Assembly (NCBI RefSeq): GCF_000350225.1
Contig: NW_005179138.1
Coordinates: 4,727 to 68,726, forward strand
From: Chondrus crispus
Taxonomy: Eukaryota; Rhodophyta; Florideophyceae; Gigartinales; Gigartinaceae
Length of the DNA stretch: 64,000 nucleotides
Reading direction: 5' to 3'
Shown: positions 10,620 to 18,725 of the stretch, in pieces
How the letters are laid out: each line of letters begins with the position of its first letter
Numbering within the stretch: the first letter of the stretch is position 1
Position numbers and translations under genes: made by a program
The notes under the pieces: model-generated
What the model was told of the DNA's origin: nothing
Database searches by the model: none
The model's input: only the letters and a program-made list of their open reading frames with translations

Positions 10620-11474
10620 AGTAATGAGTATGCCAGAAAAGTATTACTTGTCGGAGATGTTTTCACTACACCTTAGGTGGTACCGCATAGGTAATGTATT
10701 AATCGCACAGACGTGTGAGAGCAATTTTGTGACATCAATGTTAGCATTGGCAGCATCTCTCGCGAAGAATCTACAGTGCAGTGCTGTGGGTGCATCCGCG
10801 CGTTCACAACAGTGAAACGGTACAATAGAAGACGTTCGGATGTGGGTCTCAGTGGTACCACTGACAAAGAGAGCTCCCCTGACTGCTCTGGACTCCAGTT
10901 TCCATACTGACTATCTTTGTCAAGGGCAACACACGTCATGCTCTGGGGTTTCAGCTGTAAGTCTGATATACAACAACGTGATTTTTCACTTGATTGTATT
11001 TCTGCATTACAGTCGTTGGTTTCAAATTTATCAATACAGCATAGCGACCGTTACGTCTTGCTGTTGACTTCAAAGATGGCAATATGAGTGTTGTTGCGAT
11101 AACCATCCGTTTTGCCACCACTTTCACTACTTCATGTCATTTTTTTGGGCAAACCTGTGATGTTTTGTACAACATGGTACTCATACCCTCATATGAGTAT
11201 TTGGATATCAGATTCTCGTTTTTAATTGTAACTACTCTATACAATATTCCCCTGGGTATGTAGAATCTTTCAGTGACACAACTGCACTTCGGCAGACGGA
11301 ACTCGTCGATGACAACTATTCCTATTCTTTTGAGTCTGACCGCGGTGACAGCGCCCAAACTTCCTTGCCATGCTGCTGTAACCACCACTCAGCACTGACG
11401 ACGTCCCAACAATCGGAGTAGTGCGCGAAATAGTTGCATCTTCAGAGCGAAAGTCGCTTTCATGTCAAGCATCC
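10620..11474. other. Intergenic stretch without a supported gene
   Basis: Short frames occur (plus 10624-10815, minus 11137-11388). Neither has a recognisable domain and they overlap other frames. No RNA gene or clear repeat is seen. Regulatory sequence for the 11475 gene should lie at the right end. Confidence 0.3.
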
Positions 11475-13118
11475 ATGCTCAAGGAAGTTTCCACGGCTCT
11501 GCAGTCCTTGGAAAATAACTTCAAGGGCGTTTCCGACAGGCTGGATAATTTGTTCCAGCTGACCACGGCACGTTTCTTCTCATCACCTCTCGTAACCTCT
11601 AAGAGCTGCAGCTCAGATGCTGCTGCGCAATCAATCACCGTGGAGGCATTCGTCGGACACGACTTTATGCGCAAAATCTCCGTGGCAAACTTCGTCGTAT
11701 TCTTCATTCGCCTGATTCGTACTAGCTGCACAGCCCGTGGTGGTAGCGTTCCCCAGCAGTGTACTCCCGTGCCTGAAACCAACCAAGAATCTTCAAACAC
11801 GCTCTCTGCAGACCTATCACCTGTCTCTCGAGGACCAATGCAAGGATATCATGCGTTTTCTGCATCGCAGGGCAGTCCGAATACACCCTCACTGGGCCCT
11901 GCTAGAAAGAAGCGTAGAGTGGTACCATACATATCGCAAGAGTCTATCGACACGATGAAGGTCATTCGAATAATAATGTTTGCTCCTAACGCAGCTTCTC
12001 GTAAGCAAGCGAGGCAGAACGGTTTGGGGCGGGACTTTATGGCTGTGAGAGTGCAAATGCTCACTTCAATGGTAGCCAGCGCAGAACGCCTTCACCCAAA
12101 CGGTGTCGTGGTTGAAACCAAGGAGAAATCAGCGGATAGAGACGGTGAGGAGCCATTACTTTTGGATAGACCAGCATGGGCCTCCAAGGGTTTCAGAACC
12201 AGGAAACATGTCGAAGATTGGAAAGACAGGAATGTCGGGTTAATTGCTCGCAACCCTAAGGAATCTTCTTTGCCACAAGAATGCGAACAAACAGCCGAAA
12301 TCTCTCCTCAAACTACTCAAAAACGGTCAAAATCGAAGCATTTTTCTGGAGAAGAAACATCGATGGAGGTTTTGAAAAAGTTCTGGGCCATGCAAACGGA
12401 TTTCTTGTCCCGAGGTCGGGAGTATTCTCGTAACTCCTTCCTCAAGAACTTGGATTTCTTGTTCGTTTCTTGTAACCTGTCTCTGGCTATATCTGATAAA
12501 GAGGGACTCATAAAATCAATAATGGACATCCCTCTATCATGTCTCCCGGAGAGAGAAAATGATCGTCACCTGTGCGCTAAGAAGAATATTCAAGCAGTAC
12601 AAGAAGTCATGCAGAAATTCCCAGAGCTGCTTCTGCGCTGCAGATATGATGTCACCGTATTTCGCAATAAGGATGATATGATCTCAGGGTCAAGAGGGAA
12701 GCTCAGAAGAGTGAGAACAAGCTGCCACCTTTTCGCAATCGCGATAGAATTCTTGATCAGCTATCATCAACTGACGCATGCAGAGGAACTTTTTCTCATG
12801 CACAAAGATGCACTCAGATACATCTTCTGTATTGCAGTCGCCTTTGAAGAGATTGCGCAAGTCACTTACCGTAAGTTGAGGTCCGGGTCTACCGGCAATG
12901 AATTGGCTGGGGATGCCATTGGCATTGGAATAGTGCCCCCTGGATACGACGTTAGGAAAAATATTATATACTCTGAGGTCCTAAACATGCTGCGGAAGAC
13001 ATATGAAACAACTAACCTCGCAGATAATGAATCGATCGGTGATGAATCGAATGAACTGGATATGACTGATGACGAGAACTACCAGTCCGATGAAGAAGAC
13101 GTTGTAATTGTAACGTGA
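11475..13118 (+). CDS. Unknown nuclear-type protein with acidic tail (547 aa)
   Basis: The open frame begins at a GTG at 11421, but the first ATG is at 11475, which I take as the start. The N-terminal 40 residues have a heptad-like pattern of Leu/Val with 'ALQSLENNFKGVSDRL', a likely short coiled coil. A basic 'ARKKRR' at about 11901-11918 looks like a nuclear localisation signal. The central part is basic and Ser-rich, followed by a more ordered alpha-helical C-terminal domain (about 12360-12990) and an Asp/Glu-rich tail ending at the TGA. I do not recognise a family. It is intact, unlike its neighbours, so it is probably expressed or recently so. An accessory role in the adjacent transposon is possible but unproven. 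Confidence 0.6.
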   Translation: MLKEVSTALQSLENNFKGVSDRLDNLFQLTTARFFSSPLVTSKSCSSDAAAQSITVEAFVGHDFMRKISVANFVVFFIRLIRTSCTARGGSVPQQCTPVPETNQESSNTLSADLSPVSRGPMQGYHAFSASQGSPNTPSLGPARKKRRVVPYISQESIDTMKVIRIIMFAPNAASRKQARQNGLGRDFMAVRVQMLTSMVASAERLHPNGVVVETKEKSADRDGEEPLLLDRPAWASKGFRTRKHVEDWKDRNVGLIARNPKESSLPQECEQTAEISPQTTQKRSKSKHFSGEETSMEVLKKFWAMQTDFLSRGREYSRNSFLKNLDFLFVSCNLSLAISDKEGLIKSIMDIPLSCLPERENDRHLCAKKNIQAVQEVMQKFPELLLRCRYDVTVFRNKDDMISGSRGKLRRVRTSCHLFAIAIEFLISYHQLTHAEELFLMHKDALRYIFCIAVAFEEIAQVTYRKLRSGSTGNELAGDAIGIGIVPPGYDVRKNIIYSEVLNMLRKTYETTNLADNESIGDESNELDMTDDENYQSDEEDVVIVT

Positions 13119-14634
13119 CATTAATGGTAAACTTAAGATAGATGTATAGACCACAGTACACAATGAGTAAATTTAGGACGACTTCCTTTGCCATCAGTCA
13201 GGAGTACCACCACATGTTATCTCACATGCGATCTATTGCTTCGAACAGTGGCTCCGCATCTCGAGCTCGAACTCCTTGCATCCGACGACTATTGGTAAGC
13301 TATATCCTGTTATAACATAGCTTTCTTTAAGGGGGAATTGGGGTTGGGTTTGCGTAAACCTTGACGGTGGTATAGCTCATCCACTTAAGTGGATGAGTAT
13401 TGGTTGCACCTTCCTCAAAATCCAATTGCCGGACGCACAGTTTGCTATGACATGCTGTGAGATGAAAGCTTTATAGGGCTGGACAATATAAGGTCCAGAA
13501 GTGACACGACTTCCTTCGATGTAGCGGTGCACTGATTCACGACGGTGAGTCCCTTGGTGATGTGATACAATCGCTCCGGCCGCCAGATTTCTGATACCAA
13601 CTACTTTCGATACAAACGCGAGACTGCACAGGTACCAAACTATACCTCGTTAAAAAATACCTTCCGGTTTCCGCTAACTGCTCAACGAGGATAGATGTTC
13701 CTTACGTTTGGAGCCCCTGCACGCAGAATATCGGCCAGTAGAGAGTAATGTAGACTATCTATCGTAAACAAACCAAAGTAAAAACAATACCCAAGAGAAT
13801 AGACATGTGAGTGAAGCCCAGGGAAGGGCGTTCAAATACGGAGATGGGTGGGCAAGAGGAATAGATATGGCGGGGAAGCCATAGGCTCACACTAGTATAT
13901 ACAACGCAATTAGTTTTGTATATTTTCTGAGTTTGTAGGAATTGTACCAATTTGGACTGCAAAATTCAGGGGATAAATAATTATAATTTTTGCAAACATT
14001 TGGCACGTACGACAAAGTCGTACGACTACCTCGAGACGTCCCCACGTCCCCAATTCTCTTTGGATGGAGAGTGTGGGTGGATAAAGTACGTGCTTCACAT
14101 ATGGGATCGAAAATGGCCCTGTCCAAGCCATGAGCCGGTACAAATGCACTGCTTGCAACATTGCCGTTGCTCTTTCTACCTATCCGTTGTCGACAGCCTG
14201 TCCTGCTCTCACCCTCACCTCGACATCGCGCCACGAAAGATTCGACGAAGTGCGAAGAAGGCGAAGGCTGCAAACCAAAGCGAGACCGCCACATCCGAGA
14301 CGGAGAAGAGCTTCGCCTCGGACTGCGGCGTCCTCCTTCTCATAGATGGCGTCGATCCTATAACGCGTCAATGAGGGCACTGCTCTGAGAGAGGCAGCGC
14401 GTTTGCGGACGGGAGAAAGAGGCCGGGAATAGGGAGCGGGACGCTTGCGGCCCTTTCTACGGCCTGTAGTTGCGTTGGGGTTTTCTTTGTCGCCATTTTG
14501 GAGGACGGAAGGAGGTGGCAATGAGGAATGGGAGGGTTCGGGAAACAGATGGAGAGAGGGGCCGCTTGTCGGCATAAGAAGGCGCTCAATGGCAGAAATG
14601 ATGTATTGGGTCGCATTTTAATACCGTTGCGTCC
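13119..14634. other. Mostly non-coding stretch with hairpins
   Basis: A perfect 22-bp palindrome at 13377-13398 (centre CTTAAG) lies about 260 nt beyond the stop of the preceding gene and is embedded in a larger imperfect foldback (roughly 13330-13445). A second hairpin has 8-bp arms at 14006-14013 and 14017-14024. Several overlapping frames at 14130-14664 are GC-rich. The minus-strand one (14180-14575) has a natural-looking Lys/Arg-Pro start but no domain, and I leave it as a weak possibility. Confidence 0.4.
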
Positions 14635-14681
14635 GATGAACGTCCTGGTGAGTGTATGGAACACTTTCCAGGACGTTCATC
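14635..14681. terminator. Hairpin 25 nt past the stop of the split host gene
   Basis: Fourteen-base arms 14635-14648 and 14668-14681 pair perfectly, and the 19-nt loop holds a further short AGTGT/ACACT stem. On the minus strand it follows the stop at 14706. It is the longest perfect stem among those next to a supported gene. Confidence 0.5.
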
Positions 14682-14705
14682 TTCATCAGAAAATCCCAAC
14701 ACACG

Positions 14706-15501
14706 CTATTCCGAATCATCATCGGTCTCCCTTGTTTTCTCTGGGCCTTGCCAAGAAACCTTGAACTTGTATTGCATGTGGATTTGATCTCCAAGCATAT
14801 TTCTGTCCTTACGTCGTATGAAGTACATATGTCCCCGAACGGGTCGTCCGTGGTTGTACAAAGTGGATTCTTTTTTGACTGCTTTCCCAACTAGCATCTC
14901 AGGGCGTTCATAGTAACCGGCACCTGCATGTTCCAGATCAGCACGTCCAAAGAATATTGAGTGCGGTGGGACCGTTACCAGTTTCGCTTCCACGAGATTC
15001 GCCCACATCTGCCTTTTGGGCTTACGGGCATACTTATAGATATGCGTACGAGGCCACTCCTAAATGGCAGCAGGATCCCTTCCCGTGAAGATTGTAAAAA
15101 AGCTGCCATTACCACATTCGGATCCCTCTCTCGGTTCATCAGCTGCAAAATCTGAATGAATTGCTTGCCTCCTGCAACCTCTTCCCGTCAGAATAATTCG
15201 ACTTCCGCTGCTCGGAATAGAACACCCCTCATCCTCATGTGCAACTGAGGTAATGTTGCCTTCGTAATAAACACTTGCACTCATATCATAATACTCCCTA
15301 TAGACATTGGGGATGCACTCGTGCGTATTGGGCTTCTTCATGCTCTTCGACGTCATCCGAAGGAGAAACAGCGCCATGGCCACAGTAACCTCAGCCTCCG
15401 CTTTGCACTTCATCACTTCATATGCTTCATCCCCTTCTTCTGCAAAACAGGCTTCCAGGTCCTCAAACAGAGCCTTTCGTTTAGTGATGAAACGAAGTTC
15501 G
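14706..15501 (-). pseudogene. C-terminal half of a split dioxygenase-like gene
   Basis: The minus-strand frame runs from the edge of element C at 15501 to a stop at 14706. It has one in-frame TAG at 15060-15062. It carries an 'HSDFAADE' motif (His-x-Asp, 15150-15158), a Phe-rich strand, 'VPPHSIFFG', then 'LEHAGAGYY' (His at 14928-14930) and a later 'RGHMYF'. The order HxD...H...R is the iron and 2-oxoglutarate binding pattern of double-stranded beta-helix dioxygenases. The C-terminus is acidic. The reading frame continues exactly into 62654-64000 once element C and one copy of GTTCG are removed. The dioxygenase assignment is by motif only. Nothing here tells the substrate. The TAG suggests decay after disruption. 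Confidence 0.55.
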
Positions 15502-15890
15502 TGCAGTGCAATGCGCCTGTCGGGCAGATACCGCGGTCCGATGGTCCAGCAAAAACAACAACAACAGCAAAAAGAAGATCTGCCGATGGCACAGCGCTAC
15601 GGAGTGTCCGACTCTCCCTTCTCCGTTTAAACGAGCTTGCGACTCGTAGTAGCTCGGATCCCTGATAGGGGGGCACAGAGAAACAGCCCGGCCCGGGATG
15701 GGTGTGGTAGAGACTTGCGAAGAGATCTGCTCGACGAGTGTGGGGTGGGGCGCGTACGTAGGTACCCCGGTTCCACTGGGTTGTAAGGCCAATGCTCGTT
15801 GAGCTTCTTCGACGGGGGCGTCGCAACGCAGCCCGACGGGATGAAATGAAAGTAGCAGCGCTACGTCAACCGTGCCGCCCGATGGCTCGA
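15502..15890 (-). repeat. Left LTR of C, first part
   Basis: Matches 61750-62170 with scattered substitutions, a shorter G-run and absence of a ~20-bp segment present in the right copy. It ends in the CTCGA that was duplicated when element A inserted, and continues at 48775. Confidence 0.9.
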
Positions 15891-16309
15891 TGTCGTGCAC
15901 TACAGCCACGTGTGGCGTCTGTAGGCAGAGCGACGTGCGTTCGGACTCGTAAGGGAATTCCGGAGACCACCCGGTGGATGACCGGAACCGGGATCCGGGC
16001 GCAGCTTGCGCGGTAGAAAAGTAGCAACGTAGTCAGCAATAAAAGGAGGAAGAATTAAAGGAAAAACAGGACGATCAGAGCGGACAGCACGGTAGTTAAC
16101 GTAGCGCTCGCGCGGTAGGGTCGACACGCGCGGGGAAGGCAGTTGGGATCCCAGGGGTGTAGATGGCTCGGTCGGTATGGGCAAGCCAGTACCGAGTCGA
16201 GGCTACAACCTGGAATCCAGAAACCAAGGTAAAAGACCCGAGGCTTCGTGCCTCTTTACTTTTGATTCTCGGGTTGACTATATACATATAGCTTCGCCAT
16301 TACGGCGAA

Positions 16310-16409
16310 NNNNNNNNNNNNNNNNNNNNNNNNNNNNNNNNNNNNNNNNNNNNNNNNNNNNNNNNNNNNNNNNNNNNNNNNNNNNNNNNNNNNNNNNNNN
16401 NNNNNNNNN
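16310..16409. other. Assembly gap (100 N)
   Basis: One hundred N, immediately inside the left inverted repeat of the Harbinger-like element. The true size is unknown, so missing transposase sequence may lie here. Confidence 1.
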
Positions 16410-16682
16410 AGCTACTGTGGAGTCGTGCATTGACCCGGGGGCATTTATTGCACAAGCAATAACTGCACCATCTGGAGAGAAGACGAAAACATTTGAGACG
16501 TAGTGATCATGCTTCCATCCATTATAAAACATGTTCTGTATAATGTAGTCACCCGACTGTTCCAAGTACAATTTGAGGCCATCTGCCACACAATAAACGT
16601 CCTTCAACATAGAGTACTTTGTCCTAAACGCCGTCTGGAAGCGTTCAACGTCTGTGGCCGTCGGCATTGTGATCCTGGCCAT
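16410..16682 (-). pseudogene. Harbinger-type transposase fragment
   Basis: About 90 codons are open from 16682 to the gap. The segment 'VADGLKLYLE' followed by 'YNGWKHDHYVSN', 'SPDGAVIACAINAPGSMHDS' matches the DDE endonuclease core of PIF/Harbinger (DDE_Tnp_4) transposases. It has the first Asp in ADG and the second in HDS. The third acidic residue would lie beyond the gap. The N-terminal helix-turn-helix region is missing, because the frame starts only about ten bases inside the right inverted repeat. The copy is therefore truncated and could move only in trans. Confidence 0.7.
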
Positions 16683-16860
16683 AGCGTTTTCTTTCGCCGT
16701 AATGGCGAAGCTAAATTATACTGTAAATTAGAATAACTAGGAAACAACGGGTGTAGCCCCGAGGGGACCAAGTACAGTCCCCATAGGCCCTATGGGTTGC
16801 GGAGGGATTACACGTGTACACGGGGAGGTCCGGTAGAGCGGCAGGGGAGTCCACGGGTAC

Positions 16861-17253
16861 TGTTGCAAGGGAACGGCCGGCAAGAGAAAATGGAAGTTGA
16901 CAGGCCGACAGCGTGCATTAAGTAATCGATGAATTGTGTGCGAATTGTGGTGTTGCGATTGGAGTTAGTTAACAGGTGTGCATTAGTGCATTTACCACTA
17001 TTATATAGGTGGCTGAAGGGGCGTAGGGAGTGTCTATTTAAGGCATGCCAGCTCTGAGGTATCGTAATTTACGAAGCTACCCAATTAGTACTTGCAACTG
17101 TGAGAGCTATCAACCAGTAAAGTTGTATCTGTGAAAGACTGTGAGTGCCTAATTGTGTCCAGTGTGACGCTGTTTCGTCGCATTGTCGACTGTCTGGCCG
17201 ACAGTTGAGTGTTTACTTCAACAGACACTAACGTGTGAGATCGGCACGTTACA
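16861..17253 (+). repeat. 5' LTR of B
   Basis: Contains a TATTTAAG TATA-like box (17035-17042) and a TTATATAG at about 17000. No TGG-type primer binding site follows the LTR end. Instead the internal region opens with a self-complementary AAAAACGTTTTT (17255-17266). Priming may therefore differ from the other elements. Confidence 0.9.
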
Positions 17254-17366
17254 TAAAAACGTTTTTACCGTGTGCGACTGTTGTCAGTCGTCGAAGGTAG
17301 GCAAAGCAAGGTACGAAAGAGGTCTTGATTTCGTAAACTCAAGTACAGTAAGACACAGCAATTGCA

Positions 17367-17965
17367 ATGGTGAGCGGGACGAGGAGCAACCCCGCAAAAG
17401 ATGATGCAGCAAGTGAAGCTGCCGGTGCCGAAGCACCTGCGATGCCCGCGCAGGAGGCGGAGGTCACAGGAAGATCGGAGGTTGAGGGGGTTCGCGTTGG
17501 AGCTGAAGGTTCTCCATCAAGGGCGGACAGGGAAGAAGTTCGTGAGGTTGGAGCAGAAGGTTCTCCATCAAGGGCGGACACAGTAGAAGTTCGTATGGCT
17601 GGAGCAGGAGGTTCTCTAGCAACGTCGGACGGGGGCGAAGGGATGGTAATAGGGTGATCCTCGGGGCGCCGGCGGACATCACCAATGCTCTACATGGTAT
17701 GGTCCGCCAGGTAGCCGATCAGATTGACAGTATTAATACCCTTCAGCAGAGAATGACCGCCATGGAAGCTAAGAGGAATGCGGAACAAGTTAACATCGCC
17801 ATGGAAGCTGACTCCGATGGGGAACATGAGAGCTTGGATTCGGATGGGGCCAGAACAGAATGGAAGGAAGGCGGAGGCAAACTTATGCCCAACGATGCGG
17901 GCCACCTGGACGCATCGCAGCGTCCCGAAGATACAGTGCAGAAGCATCCGTGTGGCTCCCAGCAT
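17367..17965 (+). pseudogene. Gag of B, N-terminal part
   Basis: The ATG frame at 17367 encodes an Ala/Glu-rich, disordered N-terminus with a 51-bp unit (17 aa, 'VGAEGSPSRAD' core) repeated about three times at 17480-17630. It stops at 17655, and the next frame starting at 17654 continues, so a frameshift lies near 17650. The second frame has a helical stretch 'QVADQIDSINTLQQRMTAME' and runs to the insertion point of element D at 17965. Confidence 0.6.
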
Positions 17966-18666
17966 TGTAGCATAAACACCCCCAGACGACTGGAGGTGTA
18001 TGCGCAGTTCGACTTGTAGACCCCGGATCGGAGAAGGGGTGAAGCGGGCCAACCAGCTACGGAACCGGGCTCGGGCCCGGGTAGCGGTGGTAGAGCGGGA
18101 GCGAGCAGGGACGCGCGCACGCACGAGCGGATCGACGCCTCGACGCCCCGGAGCAGCACTGGGTGACGTACCAGTGCTGACGGGCGGAGGCGGTTCCTTG
18201 CTCGCTCGCGTGCTGCGCGTCCACTCCGGCTCGGCTCCGACTAAACGCGCGAGAAGAGCGAAGGCGACGTTTAGAATAAGCTGGGTGGACTGACCTTGGC
18301 GGTCGGTTGAGGACAAGCCCGTGCTTGTCCCCTTCCGCCGCCGTCGGTCCGCACCATATTTAATATACAAAACAATCTATCATAACACTACAGTACCAAG
18401 GTACTGTAGTGGGCTACTGTAGTGCAGGTCGGCCTGCACTGTAATACTGTCAGCTATGTCGAGGCTGACAGTACACGTACTACTCGTGGTGCGTGCGCGC
18501 TTCGTTCGCGCGCTGTACACGTGTGCACGTGTATGCGCGTGTCCTTTGTCCCCGTGGTGTACACGTGGACACGCGCGGTTGTACTGTAGAGCTCGACGCT
18601 CTACAGTAGCTGATCTAGTTCTTGATCTAATCTAATTTAAAGCCCCAGGGGGGGGGTTATACTACA
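17966..18666 (-). repeat. 3' LTR of D (701 bp)
   Basis: Nearly identical to 31474-32173. It starts TGTAGC and ends ACTACA on the plus strand. Read on the plus strand it lies directly upstream of the antisense ORF at 18726 and so may supply its promoter. Confidence 0.95.
18387..18607. repeat. Cluster of consecutive hairpins in U3 of D
   Basis: Within 220 bp there are perfect foldbacks at 18387-18410 (10-bp arms), 18421-18440 (8-bp arms) and 18445-18473 (10-bp arms). GC-rich CGCGC/GCGCG and TACACGTG/CACGTGTA foldbacks follow at about 18493-18532, and 8-bp arms at 18584-18606. The same cluster is at 31894-32114 in the 5' LTR, where it lies upstream of the TATA-like sequence, hence in the U3 promoter region. 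Confidence 0.8.
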
Positions 18667-18701
18667 CCGCCCCCCCTCAAGGCTGAACGTCCGCGTTCAG
18701 T
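18667..18701 (-). other. Polypurine tract of D with a duplicated pol 3' end
   Basis: On the minus strand TTGAGGGGGGGCGG directly precedes the 3' LTR. Just upstream of it the sequence still encodes 'LNADVQP' plus stop, the same ending as pol at 24106-24130 ('LNADVQS' plus stop, followed there by TTGAGGAGGGGG). The 5.4 kb with the antisense ORF thus sits between two copies of pol end plus purine tract. Confidence 0.8.
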
Positions 18702-18725
18702 GCTCTCGGGCTTGTAGAGGCGACC

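Larger units (their letters stand above)
16290..16712 (-). mobile_element. PIF/Harbinger-like DNA transposon remnant in LTR A
   Basis: Exact 20-bp terminal inverted repeats occur at 16290-16309 and 16693-16712. Each is itself a small foldback (TTCGCC...GGCGAA). Between them lie the assembly gap and part of a DDE_4-type transposase. Flanking bases allow a short TA-rich duplication. The right LTR of A has no such insertion but keeps the end CGCCGTAATGGCGAAGC at about 48530, as though most of the element had been deleted there. Confidence 0.7.
15891..16860 (-). repeat. Left LTR of A, first part
   Basis: Collinear with 48126-48690 apart from the Harbinger-like insertion at 16290-16712. The LTR continues after element B at 37452-37535. 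It is interrupted in its GGGTACCC, where GTAC was duplicated. Confidence 0.9.

Noticed and set aside
16177-16503. Plus-strand ORF spanning the N gap
   Set aside because: It crosses unknown bases and overlaps LTR and Harbinger sequence in the wrong strand.
18000-18293. 97-codon ORF found twice, also at 31508-31801
   Set aside because: It lies in the two LTRs of D and is duplicated only because the LTRs are. The composition is GC-driven and it has no domain.
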